64,000 nt of DNA. Source: Firmicutes bacterium OM04-13BH. GTDB taxonomy: Bacteria; Bacillota; Clostridia; Lachnospirales; Lachnospiraceae. Location of the stretch: assembly GCA_003481745.1 (NCBI GenBank), contig QULP01000009.1, forward strand, positions 40,088-104,087. Direction: 5' to 3'. The translations under genes were made by a program, and so were the position numbers. Of the stretch, positions 45,584-53,518 are shown piece by piece. How positions within the stretch are numbered: the stretch's first letter is position 1; each line of letters opens with the position of its first letter. The notes below the pieces were generated by a model. The model was not told the origin of the DNA and searched no databases. It saw nothing but the letters and a program-made list of their open reading frames with translations.

Positions 45584-46174
45584 ATGCAGTTACTAGAAGA
45601 ACGTATTCGTAAAGACGGTATCGTAAAACCCGGAAATATTCTTAAAGTAGATAGTTTCCTGAATCATCAGATGGATATCCCATTTATCAATGAATTAGGA
45701 AAAGAATTTAAACGCAGATTTGCAGATGCACCAATTACTAAAATACTTACAATCGAGGCTTCCGGGATTGGAATCGCCTGTCTTGTTGCACAGCATTTCA
45801 ATGTTCCGGTTGTTTTTGCAAAAAAAGCACAAAGCTTAAACTTAGATGGAGAAATGTACTGCACAAAAGTACAGTCTTTTACTCATAAAAGAGTATATGA
45901 CGTGATTCTTTCCAAAAAATTCTTAAGCGCTGAGGATCATGTCTTAATCATTGATGATTTCCTTGCAAATGGATGTGCATTACAGGGATTAATGGAAATC
46001 GTAAAAGAATCCGGTGCTGTCTTAGAAGGTGCTGGTATCGTAGTCGAAAAAGGCTTCCAGAATGGCGGAGATTCTCTTCGCGAACAGGGCATCCGTGTAG
46101 AATCCCTCGCAATTGTTGATTCCATGACCGATGATTCTGTTTCTTTTAGAAAAGATGAATGGGATAATAAATAA
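45584..46174 (+). CDS. xpt: xanthine phosphoribosyltransferase
   Basis: Purine salvage enzyme of 196 residues making XMP from xanthine and [18 protein letters not shown] and the PRPP loop [18 protein letters not shown] are typical of Xpt. ATG 45584 follows AGGAGG. Unlike Bacillus xpt it lacks a guanine riboswitch and a linked pbuX permease. Confidence 0.94.
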   Translation: MQLLEERIRKDGIVKPGNILKVDSFLNHQMDIPFINELGKEFKRRFADAPITKILTIEASGIGIACLVAQHFNVPVVFAKKAQSLNLDGEMYCTKVQSFTHKRVYDVILSKKFLSAEDHVLIIDDFLANGCALQGLMEIVKESGAVLEGAGIVVEKGFQNGGDSLREQGIRVESLAIVDSMTDDSVSFRKDEWDNK

Positions 46175-46198
46175 AATAAATCCGCTTTTTAAATTGTT

Positions 46199-46350
46199 AA
46201 GCGGATATTCGCAATCCGCTTTCGCTACTTGCTCATAACCAAATAGCTGCTGCGCAGCTTATCAGAAGGGGCTTACCCCCCTCCTGATACAAGGAAGTCC
46301 CCTGCTTATTGCTTTTTGCAATTGAAGCAGGGGACTTCCTTGATTTGGTT
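46199..46350. repeat. structured intergenic element, copy 2
   Basis: Shares the TTCGCAATCCGCTTTCGCTA stretch with copy 1, then a closing stem AACCAAAT (46237-46244) / ATTTGGTT (46343-46350) and three hairpins: AGCTG..CAGCT, TATCAG-AGGGG / CCCCT-CTGATA, and GGAAGTCCCCTGCTT / AAGCAGGGGACTTCC with loop TTGC..GCAA. The pairing is kept although most stem bases differ from copy 1. Lies between the convergent ends of xpt and the surface protein gene. Confidence 0.6.
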
Positions 46351-46377
46351 AAAATGCTAAAAAGCGTCTTTCTTTCA

Positions 46378-47886
46378 TCAAAGACGCTTTCTTTCTGCCT
46401 GAAGCCACTGTTCTGCTTCTTCTTTCCATGCTTTTCTAAGCCGTTCTAATTCCGCTCTTGCTTTTTTCTGCTTTCGAATTCGAATCAGCCGGACAATACA
46501 GACCCAGAGTCCCATAATGCTCATAATTGTAAATCCTATTGCAAGAAATAAAAATACTTCTCTCTGATTCTGTGCCAGAATTGTTGAACCTGACTTCCAC
46601 AATGTTTTTATTTTTGTTAATAAAGTTTCTATGAAAGTCCCTGCCAGATTTCCCGCTTCTTTCGCAAATTCCACTACAGAAGGCAGTTTTTTTGATAACT
46701 CTTGAGCCTGAGTAATCATCCCAGAAAAACCAATGCTCATTTTTTCCGCAAATGAAACTTCCTTTGGTGTATTTTTTGCGCTTTGTTTTTTTAAAGACTT
46801 TGATGCTTCTTTTTTATAATCTTCTGATGACGTCGGTATTTCTTCTGAATCGGTATTTTCTTCTAAATCTGTATTTTTTTCTGAATCTGTCCGTTCTTCC
46901 AGTGTATCTGTTTCTGTCTGTCGGTTTAATTCACTTACATCATTTTCGTTTGTATCTATCTTTTCTTCTGCCGAAACTGCATCTTCTTTGCAGGGCACTT
47001 GCGTTTCATAAAAACAGAACATCCGCCTGCCATCTGTTCTATCTTCATCTACGACTGCAATATATGTTCCCTCTGCTGTTTCACATAAGCCCTCTGGCTC
47101 ATCATTGGAAACACCTTCAAACGGAAAATTCAATTTAGAACAGCTTACTAATTCTTTTGTCTCAAGAGAATATACGTTTAAATAATCTCCAATTCCCATA
47201 TTCAAGGTCAATGGAAAATTTAGAATATATTCATCTACTAACTGTAAATCCTGAAAATTCGTTCCAACAGAAGTTCCCTCATATCTCCCAAGATCCTCTG
47301 CTATCTGAAACTGATTATCTAAAATCTTAAAACTGTATCCACCTTCTACGTTCGTCTGTATTACATATTGATCCGTTTCTTCTCGATAACCAATTCCAAG
47401 TATATTATAATCATCGCTGATTTTAATCTTTCCCTTATATGCCAGTGTATTGGCATCCATCACAAAAAGACAGCCCCGATTCTCCGGATTCTGGCTTGTA
47501 TAAGGGGCAACATAAATCTCTTCTTTTGCCTGATTATAGGCCATTCCATTTCCATGTTCCCAGTTATTATCCGTATTTCTTAATGCAAGCGAATACTGTT
47601 CAACCGGATTTCCATCTTCATCCGTGTCATTCTTATAATAAGCAGACACGGTGTCAGGTGTATCCTGAGCATCGTTCGTATTTTCAATACAGATAATATA
47701 ATTTTTTGTTGCACAGATTGACTGAACAACACCTTGAGGTGCAATCAACGCTTCTTCATGCACTTTTTTCCATTCCAGATTTTCAAATGCTGTTACATCG
47801 GCAATCTCTGCATAACACGTCTTTGACATCCAGGCAAGTAGCAGGAAGCCTAATATCATTCCTGCCAGTGACCTGTATTTTTTCAT
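46378..47886 (-). CDS. membrane-anchored extracellular protein of unknown function
   Basis: Protein of 502 residues with a signal peptide (1-26, cleavage after CYA), an extracellular domain of about 270 residues rich in short beta-strands with repeated YxxPY/NxDxD turns that looks like a small beta-propeller (GNGMAYNQAKEEIYVAPYT; ILGIGYREETDQYVIQT; EPEGLCETAEGTYIAVV), an acidic Glu/Thr/Ser-rich stalk (about 305-370), one membrane helix near residue 450 (VFLFLAIGFTIMSIMGLWVC) and a basic cytoplasmic tail. No enzyme motif is seen. Not recognised beyond this architecture; a sensing or binding role is only possible. Confidence 0.75.
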   Translation of the reverse strand: MKKYRSLAGMILGFLLLAWMSKTCYAEIADVTAFENLEWKKVHEEALIAPQGVVQSICATKNYIICIENTNDAQDTPDTVSAYYKNDTDEDGNPVEQYSLALRNTDNNWEHGNGMAYNQAKEEIYVAPYTSQNPENRGCLFVMDANTLAYKGKIKISDDYNILGIGYREETDQYVIQTNVEGGYSFKILDNQFQIAEDLGRYEGTSVGTNFQDLQLVDEYILNFPLTLNMGIGDYLNVYSLETKELVSCSKLNFPFEGVSNDEPEGLCETAEGTYIAVVDEDRTDGRRMFCFYETQVPCKEDAVSAEEKIDTNENDVSELNRQTETDTLEERTDSEKNTDLEENTDSEEIPTSSEDYKKEASKSLKKQSAKNTPKEVSFAEKMSIGFSGMITQAQELSKKLPSVVEFAKEAGNLAGTFIETLLTKIKTLWKSGSTILAQNQREVFLFLAIGFTIMSIMGLWVCIVRLIRIRKQKKARAELERLRKAWKEEAEQWLQAERKRL

Positions 47887-47924
47887 AACTTATAAAATCC
47901 TTTCTTTTACCGGATATTTCTGCC

Positions 47925-49067
47925 TTATCCTCTTGACAGCTCTTTTAAGGCGTTTACCGCTGTCTTAATTTCTTCTTCGGTATTAAACCAGGAAAAAGAA
48001 AAACGCACACAGCCTTGTTTTTCGGTTTTCAACGCCTGATGCATCAAAGGTGCACAATGTGCTCCTGCTCTCGTGTAAATTTCATATTCTTCTGCGAGAA
48101 TATCACTGACATAAGCAGAATCCAAATTTCCCAAATTTAAAGCAAGCACAGGTAAATGCGGTACCCCCTCTTCTGGAGGTCTGCCATAAAAATGAATCTT
48201 CGGAATTTCTTTTGCATTTTCATAAAATAACCTTAACAGTTTCTCTTCTTTTTTCTGAACTGCTTCCACCGTGGTTCGGTTCAGCCATCCAATTGCCGCT
48301 AAAAGCCCTGCAATTCCATGTCCGTTTAATGTTCCGGCTTCCAGATGCTCGGGCAATTCCTGTGGCTGTTCCTTTAAAAACGACAGGACGCCTGTTCCTC
48401 CACTCTTTAACGGCCGGATGGAAATCTGTGGACGAATACAGATTCCTCCTGTGCCCTGTGGTCCCATAAGTCCTTTATGTCCGGTAAAACAAAGAATATC
48501 AATCTGGTTTTCTTTCATGGAAATTGGAATACAGCCTGCGCTTTGAGAGGCATCCACAATAAATAATAATTGATGTGCCCTGCAAACTGCTCCAATCCGC
48601 TTAATATCAACCAGATTGCCTGTTACATTTGAGCCATGCGTACAAATCACAGCCTTTGTATTACACTTGATTGCAGATTCCAGTTTCTCATATAACACAT
48701 CTGCCTGTTCATCTGCACCGATTATGCTGAGTTCCACACCTCTTTCCTGCTCCATATAAAGCGGACGCAAGACGGAATTATGTTCCAGCACAGTGGTAAT
48801 CACATGATCCCCCTTTGAAAATAATCCCTGAATAACAGTATTCAGTGCTTCTGTTGCATTGGAGGTAAATGCCACACCGGATGGATGATTCAAGTCAAAA
48901 AATTCGGAAACTGCCATTCTTGCCTGATAAATCATTCTTGATGCCGATAATGCAGTCTGATATCCGCCTCTTCCGCTGTTTCCCATCTGCTCCATTGCAT
49001 CCCAGACCGCCTCTTTTACGCAATCCGGTTTTTTAAGTGTCGTGGCACTGTTATCCAGATAAATCAT
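47925..49067 (-). CDS. class V aminotransferase, cysteine-desulfurase-like
   Basis: PLP enzyme of 380 residues related to cysteine desulfurases and selenocysteine lyases. NSATTLKKP at the start, THGSNVTGNL, the PLP lysine in CFTGHKGLMGPQGTGG and the late RAGAHCAPLMH with the catalytic Cys place it in the group often encoded next to selD. It follows selD by 78 bases on the same strand. A role in delivering selenium or sulfur to SelD-dependent modification is inferred from this pairing. Confidence 0.87.
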   Translation of the reverse strand: MIYLDNSATTLKKPDCVKEAVWDAMEQMGNSGRGGYQTALSASRMIYQARMAVSEFFDLNHPSGVAFTSNATEALNTVIQGLFSKGDHVITTVLEHNSVLRPLYMEQERGVELSIIGADEQADVLYEKLESAIKCNTKAVICTHGSNVTGNLVDIKRIGAVCRAHQLLFIVDASQSAGCIPISMKENQIDILCFTGHKGLMGPQGTGGICIRPQISIRPLKSGGTGVLSFLKEQPQELPEHLEAGTLNGHGIAGLLAAIGWLNRTTVEAVQKKEEKLLRLFYENAKEIPKIHFYGRPPEEGVPHLPVLALNLGNLDSAYVSDILAEEYEIYTRAGAHCAPLMHQALKTEKQGCVRFSFSWFNTEEEIKTAVNALKELSRG

Positions 49068-49145
49068 TTCTCTTACTCCTTACTATCTGCGTGTACTCTC
49101 TGAGTCTTTATTCGGCTTACTTTGTACCAAAGAAAGTTATTTGTT

Positions 49146-50189
49146 CTACAAAAATATTAAATGTGCTTCCTGTTTTTCTTCTACTTCACCGACAATTTTG
49201 CTGTAACGTGTCTGTTCCTGTTCCTGAAGTCTTTTCAAAACTTCTTTGGCATCTTTCTTTTTCAGGCTGACTAAAAGTCCCCCTGAAGTCTGCGGGTCAA
49301 ACAACAAATCTTCAAAACTTTCTTTTATTGTATCATTTAATTTGATTTTTTCTCTTAAGAATTCTTTATTTCGATACGTTCCCTCTGGTACCAGACCCAT
49401 TTTGGCATACTCTTCCACATCCGGTAAAAATGGAATTTTTTTGGTATCAATTTTAATGGTTACCTGACTCCCTTCCGCCATCTCAAGTGCATGTCCGGCA
49501 AGAGAAAAACCTGTCACATCTGTACATCCATGTACTTCATAATCTTTTAAAATTTCTGATGCATAATAATTTAAACATCTCATTTGTCCAATTGCAAGTT
49601 TTCTTGATGTTTCTGATACCATATCAGCTTTTGCAGCCGTATTGACCAGCCCTGTTCCGATTGGTTTGGTAAGAATCAAAGCATCCCCTGGCTCTGCACC
49701 TGAATTTTTCCACATTTTCTTTGGGTTGACAAAGCCTGTAACACTCAAACCGTATTTTGGCTCTTCATCGTTAATGGAATGTCCGCCGGCAAGCACTGCC
49801 CCTGCTTCCTGCACTTTCTTCGCACCACCTTGAAGAATTTCACCTAACACTTCCTGACCCAGGCAGTTTGGAAACGCCACAATATTTAATGCAATTTTCG
49901 GTATTCCGCCCATCGCATAAATATCACTTAATGCATTTGCAGCCGCAATCTCTCCAAAAAGAGAAGGTTCATCTACCACAGGAGGAAAAAAATCAAGTGT
50001 CTGAATCAGTGCCAGTTCATCTGAAATCTGATACACTGCACCGTCATCATTTGTCTCTGTTCCGACTAAAAGATGTTCATCGAAAAATTTCGGAAGTCCT
50101 CCAACAATCTCAGCCAGCACTTTCGGTCCAATTTTTGCCGCACAGCCCGCACTTTTTGCAAACTGCGTCAATTTTACACTTTCTTTCAT
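49146..50189 (-). CDS. selD: selenide, water dikinase
   Basis: Makes selenophosphate from selenide and ATP, 347 residues. The N-terminal active site keeps the essential Cys16 and Lys19 (SAGCAAKIGP); the second Cys of the usual GCGCK is Ala. ATP/metal-binding TDVTGFSLAGHALEMA and FDPQTSGGLLVS are present. It is a Cys, not selenocysteine, form. No selA, selB, ybbB or tRNA-Sec is in the window, so whether selenophosphate goes to selenocysteine, tRNA or a molybdenum hydroxylase cofactor is open. Confidence 0.93.
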   Translation of the reverse strand: MKESVKLTQFAKSAGCAAKIGPKVLAEIVGGLPKFFDEHLLVGTETNDDGAVYQISDELALIQTLDFFPPVVDEPSLFGEIAAANALSDIYAMGGIPKIALNIVAFPNCLGQEVLGEILQGGAKKVQEAGAVLAGGHSINDEEPKYGLSVTGFVNPKKMWKNSGAEPGDALILTKPIGTGLVNTAAKADMVSETSRKLAIGQMRCLNYYASEILKDYEVHGCTDVTGFSLAGHALEMAEGSQVTIKIDTKKIPFLPDVEEYAKMGLVPEGTYRNKEFLREKIKLNDTIKESFEDLLFDPQTSGGLLVSLKKKDAKEVLKRLQEQEQTRYSKIVGEVEEKQEAHLIFL

Positions 50190-50269
50190 TAAACTCTGTA
50201 CCTCTTTTTGATTTTCATGTGCGCTCGGAATCTTTTTGTGCTTGATTTTGACTCCGAGAGTGCATTTTC

Positions 50270-51025
50270 TTATAAATTAATTTGAACTTCTACCGGGCAA
50301 TGGTCAGAACCCAGTACCTCTGTATGAATTTTTGCAGAAATCAGTTTTTCTTCTAAGCGGTTTGAGACACAAAAATAGTCAATTCTCCATCCAATGTTCT
50401 TATCACGTGCTTTAAAACGATAAGACCACCAGGAATAAATTCCCGTTTCTTCCGGATAAAAATATCGGAAGGTATCCGTAAATCCTGCCTCTAACAGTTT
50501 GGTGAATTTTCCTCTCTCTTCTTCGGTAAATCCTGGATTATGCTTATTTGTCTTTGGATTTTTCAGGTCAATCTCACGGTGCGCCACATTTAAGTCCCCA
50601 CAGAAAATAACCTGTTTCTTTTTATCCAGTCCAATTAAATACTCACGGAAATCATCTTCCCATTTCATGCGATACTCTAATCTTGCCAATTCGGTCTGTG
50701 AATTTGGCGTATAACAGGTAATGACATAAAAATCTTCATACTCAAGGGTAATCACCCTGCCCTCTTGATCGTGCTGCTCAATACCAAGACCATAAGTCAC
50801 CGCAATCGGCTCTTTCTTTGCAAAAATGGCAGTTCCTGAATAGCCTTTCTTTACCGCATAATTCCAGTATGCATGATATCCTTCCGGTGCAAAGTCGATC
50901 TGACCTTCCTGTAATTTCGTTTCCTGAACACAGAAAAAATCAGCATCCATTTCATTAAAATATTCGATAAACCCCTTTTGTACACAGGCTCTTAAGCCGT
51001 TTACATTCCAGGAAATAAATTTCAT
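50270..51025 (-). CDS. xth: exodeoxyribonuclease III
   Basis: AP endonuclease/3'-5' exonuclease of base excision repair, 251 residues. The opening ISWNVNGLRACVQKGF, QETKLQEGQ (metal Glu), FCGDLNVAHREIDL and the terminal GSDHCPVEV are all characteristic of the ExoIII/Mg-dependent family. Monocistronic. Confidence 0.94.
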   Translation of the reverse strand: MKFISWNVNGLRACVQKGFIEYFNEMDADFFCVQETKLQEGQIDFAPEGYHAYWNYAVKKGYSGTAIFAKKEPIAVTYGLGIEQHDQEGRVITLEYEDFYVITCYTPNSQTELARLEYRMKWEDDFREYLIGLDKKKQVIFCGDLNVAHREIDLKNPKTNKHNPGFTEEERGKFTKLLEAGFTDTFRYFYPEETGIYSWWSYRFKARDKNIGWRIDYFCVSNRLEEKLISAKIHTEVLGSDHCPVEVQINL

Positions 51026-51170
51026 AAACAGTCCCCTTTCACGCTATTTTTTAACTCTTCGCTTCATTATACACCATTTTTTCAAAAATATCTTTACGAA
51101 TCCTTAAAAAAGAGTATATAATATTCCACGTACTATAAAAAAAGAATTCTGAAGAAAAAGGAGAAAAACA

Positions 51171-52589
51171 ATGGGTGGAATCTTTGGAGTAGCTTCTAAA
51201 TCCAGTTGTACACTGGATTTATTTTTCGGAACTGACTATCACTCTCATCTTGGAACACGCAGAGGTGGTATGGCAGTGTATGGTGAAAACGGCTTTGCGC
51301 GTTCAATTCACAACATCGAGAACACACCGTTTCGTACCAAATTTGATGGAGATTTAGATGAACTTGAAGGCCGGCTTGGAATCGGATGTATTTCCGACAC
51401 AGAACCACAACCTCTTCTGGTACAGTCACATCTGGGAAGTTTCGCTATCACAACGGTAGGAAAAATCAACAATATGGAGGAACTTGTCAATCTTTCTTTC
51501 AAAAACGGATGCACACATTTCCTTGAGATGAGCGGCGGAAGTATCAACCCGACTGAAATGGTTGCTTCTCTTATCAACCAGAAATCGTCTATCGTAGAGG
51601 GAATTCAGTATGCCCAGGAAATGATAGATGGTTCTATGACTCTTTTCGTATTAACTCCAAAAGGAATTTTTGCAGCTCGAGACAAACTTGGTCGTACTCC
51701 GATTGTTATCGGTAAAAAATCAGATGCTTATTGTGCATCATTTGAAAGTTTTGCTTACTTAAATCTCGGATACGAAACCGAACGCGAACTCGGTCCTGGA
51801 GAAATTGCTTTTCTGACTGCTGAGGGCTGTGAAACTCTTGTAAAACCTGGAAATGAAATGAAAATCTGTTCTTTTCTCTGGGTTTACTACGGTTATCCAA
51901 CTTCTACTTATGAAGGAATCAATGTCGAAGAAATGCGATATGAATGTGGTAAAAAACTGGCTCAGCATGATGCCGGAAGAGACCATGTAAAACCTGATTT
52001 AGTTGCCGGTGTACCAGATTCCGGTACTGCACATGCAATCGGTTATGCAAATGAGTCTGGAATTCCATTTTCTCGTCCATTTATTAAGTATACACCAACC
52101 TGGCCTCGTTCTTTCATGCCGACACATCAGAGCCAGAGAAATCTGATTGCACGTATGAAATTAATTCCTGTCGAAGCCTTAATCAAAAATAAGAGTCTGC
52201 TCTTAATTGACGACTCCATTGTCCGCGGAACACAGCTTCGTGAGACTACAGAATTTTTATATAACAGCGGTGCAAAAGAAGTACATATCCGTCCGGCTTG
52301 TCCTCCGCTTTTATTCGGTTGTCCGTACTTAAACTTCTCACGTTCCAAATCTGAGATGGATCTAATTCCCCGCCGTATCATCGCAAAGCGTGAAGGAGAC
52401 AACGTTTCAGATAAAGTACTTGCTGATTATGCCGATCCAGACTCTACAAACTACAAAGAAATGTTAGAGGAAATCGGAAAACAGTTAAACTTCACAACTC
52501 TGCACTATCATCGTTTAGATGACCTGACTGCCTCTATCGGCTTAAGTCCATGCAAAATGTGCACCTACTGTTTTAACCATCAAGGATAA
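51171..52589 (+). CDS. PurF-like amidophosphoribosyltransferase paralogue without catalytic Cys
   Basis: Protein of 472 residues with the PurF layout: N-terminal Ntn glutaminase domain (1-230) and a C-terminal PRTase domain with the PRPP loop LLLIDDSIVRGTQLRE. The nucleophile, normally Cys after the initiator Met (MCGIFGV), is Gly (MGGIFGVAS), and the usual substrate-binding Arg and HNGNL motifs are replaced (GIGCISDTEP, TVGKINN), so glutamine hydrolysis should be lost. It ends in a Cys cluster CKMCTYC. It could use free ammonia or have a regulatory role. Start ATG 51171 behind AAGGAG is firm. Confidence 0.85.
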   Translation: MGGIFGVASKSSCTLDLFFGTDYHSHLGTRRGGMAVYGENGFARSIHNIENTPFRTKFDGDLDELEGRLGIGCISDTEPQPLLVQSHLGSFAITTVGKINNMEELVNLSFKNGCTHFLEMSGGSINPTEMVASLINQKSSIVEGIQYAQEMIDGSMTLFVLTPKGIFAARDKLGRTPIVIGKKSDAYCASFESFAYLNLGYETERELGPGEIAFLTAEGCETLVKPGNEMKICSFLWVYYGYPTSTYEGINVEEMRYECGKKLAQHDAGRDHVKPDLVAGVPDSGTAHAIGYANESGIPFSRPFIKYTPTWPRSFMPTHQSQRNLIARMKLIPVEALIKNKSLLLIDDSIVRGTQLRETTEFLYNSGAKEVHIRPACPPLLFGCPYLNFSRSKSEMDLIPRRIIAKREGDNVSDKVLADYADPDSTNYKEMLEEIGKQLNFTTLHYHRLDDLTASIGLSPCKMCTYCFNHQG

Positions 52590-52628
52590 GCCTGACAGTA
52601 CAAATCAGCCAAGCCGCAGTCATATTTA

Positions 52629-52671
52629 CAAAGGGCACATCCTGGTTTTCGCCAGAATGTGCCCTTTTTTA
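52629..52671 (+). terminator. terminator of the PurF-like gene
   Basis: AAAGGGCACAT-CTGG / CCAG-ATGTGCCCTTT and TTTTTT, also usable by the convergent gene. Confidence 0.88.
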
Positions 52672-52675
52672 TTTT

Positions 52676-53440
52676 TCATAAGATACCATTTTCTTTTAAC
52701 TGTTTCAGACAGGCATAAGATTTCTTTACCTTTTCAAGACTACTACACTCAATCGTACAATCCATCTGTGGATTATTTTGTTTTAATAATCCCAGCACTT
52801 CTTCATAAGGAATTGTTCCTTCTCCAAGTGCAATATGACTGTCTCTGTCACCCATATTGTCATGAACATGGACATGACTGACGTAACTGCCAAAGCTTTT
52901 TGCCCAGTCCAGGACAGAAATATCCGAATAACAATGTGCATGTCCAATATCCAGACAGAGTCTGAAATCCGGACGGTCTACCCATTCTACAACTTCCACC
53001 ATCGGTTCCGGAATCCGGTCAAATACGTTTTCCATTACAATCATGATTCCATCTTTCCCATCTAAAAACCGTTTAAAAAAATCTGCCACACGCTCTGCCC
53101 AGCCAATCAACAGATAGGCATCCGGTAAATGGCAGGTATGAAAAACAATTTTTTCTGCTTCCAGACGTCTTCCTGCTTCGTAGACCTGCTCATAGCGTTT
53201 TTTTGTCGCCTCTAAAATCAAAGAATCATACGTCATCGGATTCAAATCCAGAAACGGACCGTGAAGGGACAAATGCGGCCATCCCATTCTCCAGAGTCGT
53301 TCTCGATAACTGCTGATTTTTTCTTCCAAACGATCCAGATTTTCAGCAATTGAAAATTCAATACTCTCTATACCAGTCGCACATTCACGAACCACTTCCT
53401 GCATCTGCGTATCTTCTAATAAATGACTTGTATAAATCAT
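52676..53440 (-). CDS. sugar phosphate isomerase/epimerase-like TIM-barrel protein
   Basis: Xylose-isomerase-like TIM barrel (AP_endonuc_2) of 254 residues. Metal-binding positions are suggested by VIVFHTCHLP-like strand 4 (EKIVFHTCH), MVIMENVFDR, LCLDIGHAHCYSD and HVHDNMGDRDSHIALGEG with the closing DCTIECSS. Members isomerise sugars or inositols, or act as AP endonucleases; the exact role is unknown. Single gene between two terminators. Confidence 0.8.
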   Translation of the reverse strand: MIYTSHLLEDTQMQEVVRECATGIESIEFSIAENLDRLEEKISSYRERLWRMGWPHLSLHGPFLDLNPMTYDSLILEATKKRYEQVYEAGRRLEAEKIVFHTCHLPDAYLLIGWAERVADFFKRFLDGKDGIMIVMENVFDRIPEPMVEVVEWVDRPDFRLCLDIGHAHCYSDISVLDWAKSFGSYVSHVHVHDNMGDRDSHIALGEGTIPYEEVLGLLKQNNPQMDCTIECSSLEKVKKSYACLKQLKENGIL

Positions 53441-53466
53441 ACGATACGCTCCTTCCTCTTTTTACA

Positions 53467-53502
53467 AATCAATTCGCCACCTATGCAGGTGGCGAATTTT
53501 AT
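53467..53502 (-). terminator. hairpin after the NlpC/P60 gene
   Basis: AATTCGCCACCT / AGGTGGCGAATT with a four-base loop. The T-run is short on the minus strand, but no other terminator is seen after the wall hydrolase gene. Confidence 0.55.
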
Positions 53503-53518
53503 CATTTTTATGTAATTT

